A stretch of DNA of 64,000 nucleotides. It comes from Solanum dulcamara. Its lineage: Eukaryota; Streptophyta; Magnoliopsida; Solanales; Solanaceae. The position numbers and the translations under genes were made by a program. The stretch lies in the NCBI RefSeq assembly GCF_947179165.1, contig NC_077242.1, forward strand, positions 26,484,097 through 26,548,096, in the 5' to 3' direction. Positions within the stretch are counted from its first letter, which is position 1. Every line of letters begins with the position of its first letter. Shown here in pieces: positions 33,010-45,689 of this stretch. A model generated the notes under the pieces. That model searched no databases and was not told the DNA's origin. It saw nothing but the letters and a program-made list of their open reading frames with translations.

Positions 33010-35694
33010 TGTCACGGCCCAATCCCATAGGTCGCGACTCATGCCCTAGTTGGACACCCATACGTATCCTTAGCCCAAATTAGCATATTAGCAGAATAGA
33101 TAAATATAGAAATCAAATAAGGTAATTAGATAGCACACAAAAACAGACGCAGCACACGAAAGCCGATAAGGCCATCATAGAACATAAAAGACCAACACAT
33201 ATACAGAACCCACAATACATATCTACAAACCTCTACAGAACGATAACATAATCATATGACAGGATAAGGCCCCATCGTACCCCTGACCAATGTGTACAAA
33301 TATACAACAGAAAAGTTAGTACCAAAATAGGACTCCGGATAAGAGAGTAATGTCAAACAACAGAGTGGATGTCATAGGAAAGCGGATCAGCAAATTGAGC
33401 GTCTGTACCTGTGAGCATGTAATGCAGCCCCCAAGGAATGGGGGTCAGTACGGAAAATGTACTGAATATGTAAAGCATGGATTGTAATAAATAAAGTCAT
33501 AACTAGAACATAATGTGCAAAAAATGAGCAAAATACCCTAAATGTCAAAATGCTTATCACAAACACAGATAATGCATGCGGAAAAATATATGTCATATTC
33601 GGCCCATTATGGGACTCAGTGAACAAAATATGGTCGCCCTCCCATCACCGGCTCCACAACACAACATACTCCAGAGTAGGGAATATCTCCATAACAGATC
33701 ATATTATATCAGATGGTCATATCATATTATATTATCAGACATCAGCATATGTGTACATGGAACAACATACACCATAATCCATGTACATGTCATACCTGCC
33801 CCCTCAAATCGGGGCACGATGAACAATGCAGAGAAGTATGCTTGATAGTATATCCTGGCCCGGGCTCAGTGAAAGAAGTATTGAGGCATCCACGAGTGGA
33901 GTAGTGAGAAACTAAATGCAATATAAAATGTAAAATATTTACAGAGACTCGATAGCATAACTTCGATGATAAATCATATAAGAGAAATTGAGCGGTAATC
34001 ATAGTGTATGTCTTTCAGATGTCATGATGGTCTATGTCAAAATGGTCTTTCTGAAATCGTTCTCCTATTTCAAAATATATTATCCGACTCAAGGAAATAA
34101 TTAAAACATCTGTCGTTTAGTAGTTAGAAGAGTAGCAAAGAGTTTCCTTTGAATTTTACTCAAAAATAAGTCAAATGGAACAATAAAGGAAAATTCGGGT
34201 ATAGTGGACCCACCTCGGCCAAATGAGGTGACGTACACAAATTACGTGTGGTAAGCTTCATGACATTACTTATAAGAGTTTTAAGTTAGTCGGGTCCTAT
34301 TTGTGCAAGTTCTAGATATTTAGACAATTTTCCAACTATTCACAAATATTTAGTTCAATTCTACTGAATGAAAATGAGGCAAATTAAGGCGTAGATTCCT
34401 AAGAGTAGAGTCGTCCTCGAGGCTCGTATCCAAACCTATTACACTTAGGACATGCCAAGAGAAGGAAATGTAAAGCTTTACATACTTTATTGGCCTTTTA
34501 CGCTTGTGTAAATTCAAATCCTGTTTCCTTCAAAATCTACAATTGGTCTTATTTACCAATTATTAACTATAAGGCTTTAAGAATTCAATTCTAGCCAATA
34601 CTTGTCTATAAAAATTTGGGCAGCGTCTCCCCTATACATACAACATCCCCAAGATTTAACTCGACCAAAATATCAACAACCATACCAACAATAATACCAA
34701 TAATATCAACAATTAATTAACCCATTCCATATCTCACCTGAAATCTCTATATATGCAACAAAACCATCACGATGCATTTTCTACTTTCAAATCCATAGTC
34801 AACAACAACAATCCACACTCTAACAATTTCATTTCCATAATATCATAAAATCATACTAAAATGATATAATTTCCTACAATCAATTTCCAACTTCAACCAA
34901 ATTCATTCAACTCCCATTTCCAACATAAAGTACATAATAACCACAACTAGAATACTACATAAAATTAATTCATCTTGCCTATATAACCATACATATACAC
35001 GACCATATACACATATGCACACCCATCATGCAAACTTCCATATTTCCATAAATTCTACCCATCTCTATATACTACAACATAAACAAGCCTTCATAACATA
35101 ATAAAAAGGGATTAATTCTTACCTTTTCCTCCTAACTTCTTCACTTGATCAAGGTGTTAAATCAATGAAACAAGCATCCTATCTTCCAAAATAACTTCAC
35201 CACATTATAGAGGACCGTTGAATTAGTGGAAATACTAGAAGAAAATAATTTTTGAAATAAGATTTCAAGGGATAAAAATCCCTAGCTATGGCCGAATTTT
35301 CTCTCTTTTGTTCCCTTCTTTCTTTTGTTCTTCTCCTTTCTCAACTTTTCTTAAAAGTTTCATGGAATTGATGACTAAGTGGCTCTTTTATTCATTTAAC
35401 ACATGGATAAATTATATGGGCTTGGGTCCTTTTTATGGACCATGGCATGGTTGGGCCTCTCCTGTTCCTTTTTTTTTCAAGCTCAATCACTTAGTCCATA
35501 TATTTCTTTTTGTAATTCATGAAACTAACTATTTTTTTTGAAATTCTAATTTTTCCCTTAGCCTTTTTCAATATTTCCACATCTAAAATTTTTATAACCA
35601 ACTTACGTATCAATCAAGATCAAAATATAGCATTGTCCTTAACTTATTACAATTTCCCCAAAATGTCCAAATTTGCAAAATACGGGATATAACA
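33010..35694 (-). mobile_element. Solo LTR of a related family inserted in element 6
   Basis: On the minus strand it starts TGTTATATCCCGTATTTTGC (35694) and ends GGGCCGTGACA (33010). It is flanked by CCTTC (33005-33009) and TCTTC (35695-35699), a 5-bp target duplication with one change. No internal region or second LTR of its family is present, so it is a solo LTR left by recombination. Its U5-side (33010-33480) is recognisably related to the element 6 LTR, while the start differs. The right-hand 290 bp of it is repeated at 43341-43629 by the segmental duplication. Confidence 0.8.
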
Positions 35695-35699
35695 TCTTC

Positions 35700-36423
35700 T
35701 GTCACCCATTACATTGCAATGCTTACAATAATGTGCGATGACACTCAACCTAGCCCAAGATTTATCTTAGCGTCGTCTTAATAGTCTTCATGTTTCGCCT
35801 TGCCCTCTCCTCTTTTATCTTACAACCGGTATCGGGGTAACTCTTTAGTTCAGCCATGGCTGTGTCCTTTTTGTAATTTGGTAGAACTTCTTTTTTACTT
35901 GTCTATAACATATCCAAAATATCATAACCCTTTTTTCTTCATGTACTCCTACTCTTGGTCTTATGTTGCATATATAAATATTCACAGGTTGCACCACTAC
36001 CTTTATACAACTTGTATAAGGTAGGCGTAATCCTTTTCGTTTTCTGGTTCCTTCCGTTTCATATATCCCACCAGCTGTCTGAAGACATTCATATCCTTCA
36101 CCATTCTTCTTACCATCCCAGTATCGATCCTCTAATTACTGTTATTATGGATATAATCTTTCAAGATATATTACAACCTTATTTTTCATTCTCTTTTTAC
36201 TTCTAGGAAAACTTTGGCAGAGTTTCCTCTATATTCTTTCCTATCTTAGAACCTGCATGTAGGAGATACTAATAATGCCTCGTAGGGCTAACAGATACAT
36301 GCATATCACGGCCACATAGGGCGCCCAATACCAATAACAAAAGGAGATATATATGATGGGGGGGGAAGTCTAGATCTATTGATACATATACACCCTAGAA
36401 GAATATTAATGATATACTTGTAA
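35700..36423 (-). other. Interior of element 6 between solo LTR and gag, unrecognised
   Basis: On the minus strand this lies downstream of gag, where protease would be expected. No protease or RT motif can be found. Plus-strand frames (35800-36206) are antisense noise. The same sequence with small changes recurs at 43630-44358. Confidence 0.4.
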
Positions 36424-37735
36424 CTACATTGGTGGCGCCTCCTGATCCTGCCTACTATCCAAGGCATACATGTGATTCGAAAGGCCACTAGAACTTGAAG
36501 CTCCCCCACAGCCTCTACCACGACCTGCTGGTGCCTGCATACCCCACCCCATAGGGCATATAGCTACAGAAGAAAAAGAATAACCAGCAATTGACCCAAT
36601 AGACTGAGCTGCATCATTCGGTTTACCCATAAGTGGGCAATTTCTCATAAAATCGCCTTGATGGCCGTAAGTGAAACAATTACCTCTGTTCATCTGTAAG
36701 CCCAAGACTCTGGAGCTTTGTCCGTATTCCGCATTGCCTGTGGTATCAAGTATCTTATCTATACACTATATGGGTGCACTATGGGCTGGCTGAGGAGGAT
36801 ATCTACTATACTATTGAGGTTGCCCTCCTCGAGACTCACCATAATAACTAGCTTATTTAGTTCTTTTCTATTGGCCTCTGTCATAACCTTGATCGGACTG
36901 ATGCCCTCTGTGCCGATCCTCTACCCCTTACGCATATGCCTATACTCGGGCAATATCAATGCCTGGCTGAGAAGCCATTACCATACAACTATCAATTAAG
37001 TAATGATCTAGCCTATCACATAGCGATTCACCCTGTCCATGATGTCAGCTACAATAGTAGGTGCATGTCTCGCTAGTGAGTCAAACTCAAGGTTATAATC
37101 TCGAATACTCTGACTATTCTACTTTAATTATATAAATTTATCAACTCTAGCTCATCTCAATTCTAAAGGTAGAAAATGGCCGAGAAAGGCTTCTACAAAC
37201 GCACCCCATTCTACCAGAGGAGCACCCTCACCCCTCGATAATTCCCAAGACTCATACCATTTAACAGCTACGTCACGCAGCCGATATGAAGTCAATTCAA
37301 CTGAATCAATCTCTGAGGCCCTAATGACCCGCAATGTATGCTGCGTTTGTCGAATAAACTCATGTGGGTCCTCTACGGGTCTTAACCCATAAAACTTTGG
37401 GGGATTACAAACCAGGAAGTCATGAACCTTTTGACTACCTTGCCTATTGGGATCATCCAACCCATGTCTCCGAACCTGCCCAACCATCAATTCAGTTAGC
37501 TACTACACTACGTCACTCATAGCTCTATTTTCCGCCCTTTGCTGTGGAGCTGGAGGCTTTGGTAATGGAGCTTCAGAACTTACAGCTACTACTGCCCCAA
37601 ACTTCTCTAGAGGTGGCGGCGTAGTAGAAATCGCCGATTGAGGCACAATCCTTGGCATAGACTGGGAGCCAGCCCTAGTATCCCTCGGGGTCTGACTGGT
37701 TTCCCCCGTCGCCGACTTTCCCTTCTGGGCGGTTA
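36424..37735 (-). pseudogene. gag remnant of element 6, copy 1
   Basis: Frames in minus-strand order: 37503-37735 (proline-rich N-terminal part with KPPAPQQRAENRAM), then 37152-37490, a retrotransposon gag domain (VHDFLVCNPPKFYGL, EDPHEFIRQTQHTL, VELTSYRLRDVAVKWYESW, EAFLGHFLPLELR), then after frame breaks 36424-36705 with a decayed zinc knuckle (CFTYGHQGDFMRNCP, second Cys to Tyr and His to Asp) and a GRGRG stretch. The usual start (MPPRKA in copy 2) is removed by a 95-bp deletion at about 37735. It ends at a stop just after QEAPPM. Confidence 0.85.
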
Positions 37736-37847
37736 TGAGGATAACATCATAAATGCCCCGTAGCTTCCTGTTTATGCATGTGGTACATAACAAACCAATA
37801 AATAAGAATCTTCTAGACAAGGTCTATAGACATTTTAAGGAAGAATC

Positions 37848-37859
37848 GCTATGTTACCA
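37848..37859 (-). other. Degenerate primer-binding site, copy 1
   Basis: On the minus strand TGGTAACATAGC lies four bases after the LTR end GGCTATGACA. It fits the initiator-Met tRNA site TGGTATCAGAGC with two mismatches. The same word is at 45877-45888 in copy 2. Confidence 0.6.
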
Positions 37860-37863
37860 CTTT

Positions 37864-40407
37864 TGTCATAGCCAAACTCCATAGGCCGTGATGGGTGCTC
37901 GAACTGGGCACTCGCGTATATACCTACTATTTGTAAGTAAATCTGTCGCCTGTTTAAGTTATAGCATATCAACAGGTAGAATAACATATAAGCCGGCGAG
38001 CCTTATCATAGGCACCACTGTATATATATGCATATACAACCCACATATATGTCCACAGACCTCTAAGTGTAAGAACAGTAACATAAGACATGACAAGATC
38101 TCCGCCGTACCGTGAACAAATAAATATATACATTAAGGGTTAATACCAAAACTAGGCTCTAGCACAATGGAGCACTTCTGAACTATTGAGTGGAACTCCT
38201 ACGCTGACGGATCTCCAAAGTATGTATCTGTACCTATGGACATGAATGTAGCTCCCCCGAGAAAGACGGGGGGTCAGTATGACATATGTATTGAGTATGT
38301 AAAGCATAGACATCATAAGGAAATTACAGTTGGCGTAGGGATGCAGGGGGCATGTATAACTTTTAACTTTTTACCGTACTTGCATCGTATAAAAGAATGT
38401 CATACATATTACCATTACGTACTGTTCCCGGCCCATTTTGGGGACTCGATGTACCATCTACATCATTTTGTCATCATATGCACATATATATTATTAGCAC
38501 TGTGGAGCGTACATCTCGATCTATGTATATAGTAAGTACATACCGAGGAATGTATTGCTCAATCCACATATCATATAATAATGCCGAGGAACGTTCGGTC
38601 CGATCCACATATCATGTAGTAATGCTGAGGAACATTCGGTCTGATCCTCCTATCATATATTAATACCGAGGATTGTTCGGTCCAATCCACATTTCATATA
38701 GTAATGCCGAGGAATGTTCGTTATGATCCACATATCATATAGTAATACCGAGGAACATTTGGTCCGATCCACATATCATATAATAATAATAATTATATTA
38801 TAGAGGGCCCGGCACTTGGTGAAATATGTATTACGGTATACACGAATCAAGTAATGAGTAACCATATACAATCTAAATCATTATCAAAGACTCAATAATG
38901 TAAGAAGATTAAGCTATCGTCTGAGGACCAAAATAGTAGTGTAGCCATCTCGAGTGCCTTCTAAATGCCATTGAGGCATATATCACTTAGGATCTCGGGG
39001 ATCCTACACATGTACTAAATTAATACTAACAATTCATAGAATCAGGGATACCCATCGTCACATAGTCCTTAGGACTAGGAGCTTATGCATCAGGTACTTC
39101 TCAACCTATGGAGTTTAAGGAAAGTAGTTCAACTTACTACAAGAGTTTGACATTCAGAAGTGAATAAGAGATACAGATTACATTTAGGACTTAAAAGTGG
39201 AGTTACCTCAGAGCTCATATCACATTTTACTTACAATTAGGACATGCCAAAGGAAGAGAAAGAATAACCTTTACCTAGTCTCTACTTTTCCTCAAGGAGT
39301 CATCATTACATATATCGTAACCGGCCCATCATGGGATTGGTATCATAACCTTATTATTGCATTACCTTACCATCATAGATCCACACTTATGTCAAAGACA
39401 TATCAAGAGAAAACAAGGGTAGCTTTATGTACTTATGCCAAAACATGCCAAGAGAAAGGAGATAACTTCACATACTTACTACTCTCCATCATATAGAAGC
39501 CTTGAGAGGCAATAACTCAACTAGTATAGGAATTATACCATCGAGAAGTGAATAAGTCTTATGATTCATACTTGGGGTTATATGAATGGAATTATCCCCA
39601 CATTTCGTATATCACTCACTTAAGGCTAAGACATGCTAACAGAAAGCTTCACATACATTTTTTGGGATTAATTGAAATCCGCCTTGCCTTGATACCTCCT
39701 TAACCTATTTGACATGAAACTAATACTAAGATTAATAGCATTTAACTTTCCAATATCCCACTCTAAAACCAAGTACTAATAGGAGTCATTTCCTTATCCA
39801 TTACCCTCGACTAGTTTGTTACTAGTTCCGATGCTACCGAAAATTGGGCAGCATTTCCCCTATAACTTTAACATTTTTGAGGTTTCAACTCGGACACAGT
39901 GTCAACAACCATACCAACAACAACAACCAGAAGCATATATATAAGTAAACCACCTCAACATTACACAATACAACTCTAAGAACCTAGCTTAAAACTACGA
40001 TACGAAAATAGAGTTTTTAATCTTTATTTCACAAAATCTTTAACCATACCAAATATAGGGTCGTGTGGATGCAACCATCAGCACACACACACTTTTTAAA
40101 ACAATTTAAGGCCCTGCAACACGCAACCCAATCAGCTTCACCCGCAGCACCACAACGACAATCCACTACTCGACTTCGATTTAACTATAACCACTTCAAT
40201 TTAGTTTATTTCTAACGTCAAGCATCCATATGCAATTTTTCCACTTAAAACCTTATTTAAGACATGTAATATATATCATAACAACATCATAAACTCCAAT
40301 TTGAAAGGGAAGCCCTTACCTTGCCGTAAACTCGTCAAATTCGTCGAAACTTGCCTTGGAGGTTCCTTTAGCGCGCCTAAAATTTCTTGGCTGTTTGCTT
40401 ACGTTTT
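37864..40407 (-). mobile_element. 5' LTR of element 6, left part, copy 1
   Basis: On the plus strand it begins TGTCATAGCCAAACTCCATA and follows 27994-30573 in order, with the 41-bp array at 38529-38790 (six units). It stops at ...TTACGTTTT, where a plus-oriented LTR of the same family begins TGTTACACCCCG. The missing right part is at 54431-55329. The 98-codon plus frame at 38236-38532 has equivalents at 28367 and 46266. Confidence 0.88.
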
Positions 40408-42577
40408 TGTTACACCCCGTAGTTTGGTACCTTGGAATGCTTCTTAAGTTTCTTAAGTTTCTGGGAAGTCTCTTAAGTTTCTTAGAAGTCGTCATGTGAG
40501 TTGTATAATCTATAACGTTATCAAATAATCCTAAGGAAAGGAGAAGGAGATACTCCATAAGAGAGAAGATTAGAAATAGGGTTACAAGAATCAGAAAGAA
40601 GTTGGAGGCTAAGTAGTGAGTCGTAGTACTCGACGTACTTGTGAAAGCTATTATTTGAGACATTTTGCATACTAAGCTACTTGAGTACACATTGAGCTTA
40701 AGTAGCAAGAAACACATAGGCTCTTAAAGTGAGACGAGATTACGAAACTACGGAAGAGAGATAAGGAGACGACGCACCTACTTGAAGCAAGTAGGTGACT
40801 CACCTACTTGGTGTGGACCCCATGCTACCACGTGGCAGCTTTGGATTGGCCGCATGATTGAGGTGGCGCCCTATAGGGCTGCCACGTGTCACCTCTAGGG
40901 GATGCCACGTGTCACATCCTAAGAAGGTATATATATATGTATTACATGCTGTACATAGTTCATTCTTCAGCATTTAGAACAAAATAAAAGAAGGAAAACC
41001 CTAAGAGACTAAGAGAGAAGGGTGACGGCTTTGGCCAAAGTGAAAGGTAAGCTCCGATTCCATTCCATAAATTAATTATTTAAGGTATCACTTATTTAAA
41101 TGAAAGTGTTTAACAAATTAAATTAATTGATTGGGGCAGAAATATAGGGATGCAAACAGCCACCGAAGTTCAGCCGCAACAAGAGCTTCCAAAGCCAAGT
41201 TTCAGCAAGTTTAGGAAGCCGTTCATTAAGGTATGGTATGGTTATCTTCTACCACATTTTGGTAAGGGTTTGGAAATGTTATGAGGGTGTTGATAACATA
41301 AATTTATGTTTTGGAGAAGAACCAAAAAGATACAAACAGTCCACTATTTTTCAGCACTCTAAGGAACTTCCGAGGCTAGGTTTTGGCTAGTTTTGGCCAA
41401 TTTCGGGGAAGGTAAGATATTTACTTTCAATTTGAAGTTTATGGTGTTATCATAGGGTGTTTTATACATATTTTATTCTGCTGTAAGTTTAAGAACTTCA
41501 TATAAGTTCTGGACGTTAAAAACAAATTAAATTGGAGTCGCTATAGTTGAATTGTAGTCGAAGCAAGGTGTTGTGCTTATGGTGTGGTGATGCAGGTTGT
41601 TGTGTTGTGTTGTAGGGACTAAAATTATACTAAAAGGGGTGAGGGAGATTCTGGTTGTAGCCACCAGACCCTCCGTTTTGTATAGTTAAAGGTTTTGCAA
41701 AATGGAAACTAGAAACTCTATTTTGGTATCGTGGTTTCGAGTGAGTCATTTGCAGTTTGTGTTGTAATATGTTGGTGTGAACTACTTATACATGTGCTGC
41801 AGGTTGTTTTTGTTGGTTGTCTATAGTTATTAGGAGTGTATTTGGAAATTTGGATAGGTCATACTATAGGGGAGGTACTGCCCGATTTCCATTAATGCCT
41901 TAACTAGTTAAGGAACTAGTCAAGAAGGCGAGCGAGGAAATGAATGTTGTGAATACTCGTAGGTAATATAAGATGCTGGAAAAGTCTAAGGTTGTTGATA
42001 TTTGTATTGATTCCATGTTAAATAGGTTTGGAGGACGACGACGTGAACGCAATTAATAGAAGTACGTAAAAGGTATGTGAAGATTTCTTTTGGCATGTTT
42101 TTGGCATAAGTATGTAAAGTTATTCCTTCTTCTGGCATGTTTTGGTATAAATATGTAAAGCCTATCTGTTCTTTCTTTTGGGCATGTGTTAGATCTAAGT
42201 GACAAGTGATATGTGTATAAAGCTTGGGGTAACTCTATTCATGAGCTCTGAATATGGTTCATGATTCATAATTCGTGTTCACAGTTGAATGTTAAGACTC
42301 TTAAAGTAGTTAAGCTTCCATTCCTCAAGTATTCTATGTACTGAGAAGTAGTGTATGTAAAGTTATTCTTCCTCTCTTTTTGCATGACTTAGATGTAAGT
42401 ATTGTGTATATGAAGTTTGAAGTTATTCCACTCTTAAAACTCTTGTTCACTTCCTACTGATTAGAACTCCTGCAATAAGTTAAGTCATTACTTTTCAAGT
42501 CTTCCATGTGATAGGAAGTGGTGCATGTAAAGCTTATCTTTTCCTTCTTCTAGAAAGACTAGACTAAAGGTTCTATA
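40408..42577 (+). mobile_element. Inverted solo LTR inside element 6, truncated copy 1
   Basis: It starts TGTTACACCCCGTAGTTTGG in plus orientation, preceded by the target word GTTTT. It follows 50891-53095 in order and stops at GGTTCTATA (42577), where unrelated inverted LTR sequence begins. The 133-codon minus frame at 40316-40717 spans the two LTRs and is an artefact. Confidence 0.85.
40775..40940 (+). promoter_or_regulatory. LTR promoter module, truncated copy 1 (hairpin, G-boxes, TATA)
   Basis: An inverted repeat CACCTACTTG...CAAGTAGGTG (40775-40797) is followed by G-box words CACGTG at 40829, 40883 and 40906, two of them as GCCACGTGTC, and then TATATATATA from 40928. The arrangement matches that at 30788-31024 read on the other strand. 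It is followed by AAACCCTAAGAG and a GAAAGGTAAG word at about 41043. Promoter function is inferred from order and motif content. Confidence 0.6.
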
Positions 42578-43253
42578 CTAGCCTTAGGCTCATACCAGAA
42601 CAACGACACCATAATTTAGGAGTCAAGCCTAACCCATCACATACAATCCAATCCACAAGCATTCTATACTAAACAATACCTTATTGAAACTCAATCAAAA
42701 GAATGGAGATCGTAGCCTACCTCGAAGCCGAACATGCAAGATCCAACTCCACTTCCCAATAGTTTTCCTCTCCAAAAACGTATCCAAATGCCTCCACGCT
42801 ATCACATGTTTGATCACCTCATCAATACGGATTTTTTCATACTAAAACTGTATTTTTCAGAGATGGATCCAAAATTGAGTCAAAATGGGATGGTGGGATC
42901 CACACACAAAATTAAAAACCCACTTCATCTAAAGCTCCCAAATAGGTCAATGAACTTGTGCCCTAAAAAATGGGCACATTTTGAGCACCAGAAGAGCTCA
43001 AAATAACCCCACTAATTTCAAGCCCTAGAATAACCATAAATGCAAGGAAATAACTAATTTACGTGAAATTTACAAGATGTTTAGGATGAGAAAGGGTTTT
43101 GGAACATTCCCATAAGAATTACCAACTGACTCGAATAAGAGTCACGAATTTTGGTTGAGAAATGCACTCAAAAGTCCCAAAAATGCAAAGTCTCAAAATG
43201 AGAGTTGGTTGTTGAACGGGTCTGTTTTAATACCACTGACTAGAGTCAATTTT
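42578..43253 (-). mobile_element. Inverted fragment of an element 2-type LTR
   Basis: The complement contains CATGTTCGGCTTCGAGGTAG followed by GCTACGATCTCC, matching the mid-LTR of element 2 near 6340-6375, and GGATCCCACCATCCCATTTT, then TTGGATCCATCTCTGAAAAA, matching near 12735-12795. So a piece of a TGTAATGACC-family LTR, in opposite orientation, has been joined to the end of the truncated solo LTR. Its nearest source is not in this window, because the match to element 2 is only moderate. Confidence 0.7.
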
Positions 43254-43342
43254 TCTCTACAAACACAGAGGTTAAGCATGCTAACCCTATACGAACACAG
43301 AGGGTTATATGGGCTTGGGTCCTTTCTCTACAAACACAGAGG
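43254..43342. repeat. Templated filler at the duplication junction
   Basis: Short words are reused: TCTCTACAAACACAGAGG at 43254-43271 and again at 43325-43342, ACACAGAGG once more near 43295, and TTATATGGGCTTGGGTCC at 43305 and 43348. The second of these is also the start of copy 2 (source at about 35412). Such patchwork is typical of end-joining with repeated template switching. Confidence 0.75.
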
Positions 43343-43629
43343 ATAAATTATATGGGCTTGGGTCCTTTTTATGGACCATGGCATGGTTGGGCCTCTCTTG
43401 TTCTTTTTTTTCCAAGCTCAATCACTTAGTCCATATATTTCTTTTTGTAATTCATGAAACTAACTATTTATTTTGAAATTCCAATTTTGCCCTTAGCCTT
43501 TTTCAATATTTCCACATCTAAAATTTTTATAACCAACTTATGTATAAACCAAGATCAAAACATAGCATTGTCCTTAACTTATTATAATTTTCCCAAAATG
43601 TCCAAATTCATAAAATACGGGTTATAACA
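43341..43629 (-). mobile_element. Tail of the solo LTR, copy 2
   Basis: It carries the last part of 33010-35694 on the plus strand, ending AAATACGGGTTATAACA, followed by TCTTCTG as in copy 1. The remaining about 2.4 kb of that LTR is absent here, so the duplication began inside it. Confidence 0.8.
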
Positions 43630-44358
43630 TCTTCTGTCACCCATTACACTGCAATGCTTGCAATAATGTGCGATGACACTCAACCTAGCCCAAGATTTAC
43701 CGTAGCATCGTCTTGATAGTCTTCATATTTCGCCTTGCCCTCTCCTCTTTTATCTTACAACCGGTATCAGGGTAACTCTTTAGTTCAGCCATGGCCATGT
43801 CCTTTTTGTAATTTGGTGGAACTTCTTTTTGTACTTGTCTATAACATATCCAAAATATCATAACCCTCTTTTCTTCATGTACTTCTCCGCTTGGTCTTAT
43901 GTTTCATATATAAATATTCACAAGTTGCACCACTACCTTTATACAACTTGTATAAGGTAGGCATAATCCTTTTCGTTTTCTGGTTCCTTCCGTTTCACAT
44001 ATCCCACCAACTGTCTGAAGACATTCATATCCTTCACCATTCTTCTTACCATCCCAGTATCGATCCTCTAATTACTATTATTATGGATACGATCTTTCAA
44101 GATATATTACAACCTTATTTTTCATTCTCTTTTTACTTCTAGGAAAACTTTGGCAGAGTTTCCTCTATAATCTTTCCTATCTCAAAACCTACATGCAGGA
44201 CATACTAATAATGCCTCGCAGGGCCAACATATACATATATATCTCGGCCACATAGGGCGCCCAATACCAATAACAAAATGAGATATATATGATGGGGGGG
44301 AAGTCTAGATCTATTGATTCATATACACCCTAGAAGAATATTAATGATATACCTGTAA
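43630..44358 (-). other. Unrecognised interior of element 6, copy 2
   Basis: Equivalent of 35695-36423 with scattered substitutions. No protease or RT motif is visible. Confidence 0.4.
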
Positions 44359-45689
44359 CTACATTGGTGGCGCCTCCTGATCCTGCCTACTAGCCAAGGC
44401 ATACATGCAATTCAAAAGGCCACTAGAACTTGAAGCTACCCCACGGCCTCTACCACGACCTACTAGTGCCTGCATACCCCACCCCATAGGGCGCATAGCT
44501 ACAGAAGAAGAAGAATAACCAACAATCGACCTCATAGACTGAGCTGCACCATTCGGTTTACCTTTAAGTGGGCAATTTCTCATAAAATCACCTTGACGGC
44601 CGTAAGTGAAACAATTACCTCTATTCATCTGTGAGCCCAAGACTCTGGAGCTTTGTACGTATTCCGCATACCCTACGCTATCAAGTATCTTGTCTATACA
44701 CTGTAAGGGTGCACTATGGGCTGGGTGAGGAGGATATCTACTATACTGTTGAGGTTGTCCTCCTCGAGACTCACCATAATAACTAGCTTATTTAGTTCTC
44801 TTCCATTGGCCTCTGTCATAACCTTGATCAAACTGATGCCCTCTATGCCGATCCTCTACCCCTTGCGCATATGCCTATACTCGGGCAATATCCATGCCTG
44901 GTTGAGAAGCCATCACCATACAACTATGAATTAAGTAATGATCTAGCCCTTCACATAGCGATTTACCCTATCCATGATGTCAGCTATAATAGTAGGTGCA
45001 TGTCTCGCTAGTAAGTCAAACTCAAGGTTATAATCTCGAATACTCTGACTATTTTGCTTTAATTGTAGAAATTTATCAACTCTAGCTCATCTCAATTCTA
45101 AAGGTAGAAAATGGCCGAGAAAGGCTTCTACAAATGCACCCCATTCTGCTAGAGGAGCACCCTCGCCCCTTGATAATTCCCAAGACTCATACCAGTTAAC
45201 AGCTACGTCACGCAACCGATATGAAGTTAATTCAACTAAATCAGTCTCTAAGGCCCTAATGACCCATAATGTATGCTGTGATTATCGAATAAACTCATGT
45301 GGGTCCTCAACGGGTCTCAACCCATAAAACTCTAGGGGATTACAAACCAAGAAGTCATGAACCCTTTGACTACCTTGCCTATTAGGATCATCCAACCCAT
45401 GTCTCCGAACCTGCCCAACCATCAATTCAGTCAGCAACTGCACTGCATCTCACATAGCTCTATTTTCCGCCCTTTGCTGTGGAGCTGGAGGCTCCGGTAC
45501 TGGAGCTTCAGGACTTGCAGCTACTACTGCCCCAAACTTCTTTAGTAGTGGCGGCATAGTAGAAATTGCCGATTGAGGCACAATCCTTTGCATAGATTGG
45601 GAGCCATCCCTAGTATCCCTCGGGGTCTGACTGGTTTTCCCCGTCACCGACTTGCCCTTCTAGGCAGTTATTGCTTTCCTCGGAGGCAT
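44359..45689 (-). pseudogene. gag remnant of element 6, copy 2
   Basis: On the minus strand the start MPPRKAITA is present at 45689, followed at once by a stop (45660 region) before KGKSVTGKTSQTP. The 65-codon frame 45450-45647 carries the proline-rich part (EPPAPQQRAENRAM). The capsid-like part (VHDFLVCNP, EDPHEFI, LTSYRLRDVAV, AFLGHFLPLELR) is interrupted by several stops that copy 1 does not share, so here copy 1 is the less damaged one. The zinc-knuckle frame 44359-44640 reads CFTYGRQGDFMRNCP, again without the second Cys and the His. Both copies are dead. Confidence 0.85.

Larger units (their letters stand above)
35405..42401. repeat. Segmental duplication, copy 1
   Basis: This block matches 43341-50430 in the same order: tail of the solo LTR, 2.2-kb gag interior, left part of the element 6 5' LTR and the first about 2 kb of the inverted solo LTR. 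The offset is about 7935 bp on the left and about 8029 bp on the right, because copy 1 has lost 95 bp at about 37735. Identity by eye is high in most places but patchy. Copy 1 alone continues to 42577. Confidence 0.88.

Noticed and set aside
36718..36999. 93-codon plus-strand frame opposite gag (and 44716-44934)
   Set aside because: Shadow of the gag remnant on the minus strand.
40316..40717. 133-codon minus-strand frame (also 48346-48747; 112 codons at 50799-51137)
   Set aside because: It spans the junction of two unrelated LTR orientations; it is copied by the segmental duplication and has no domain.
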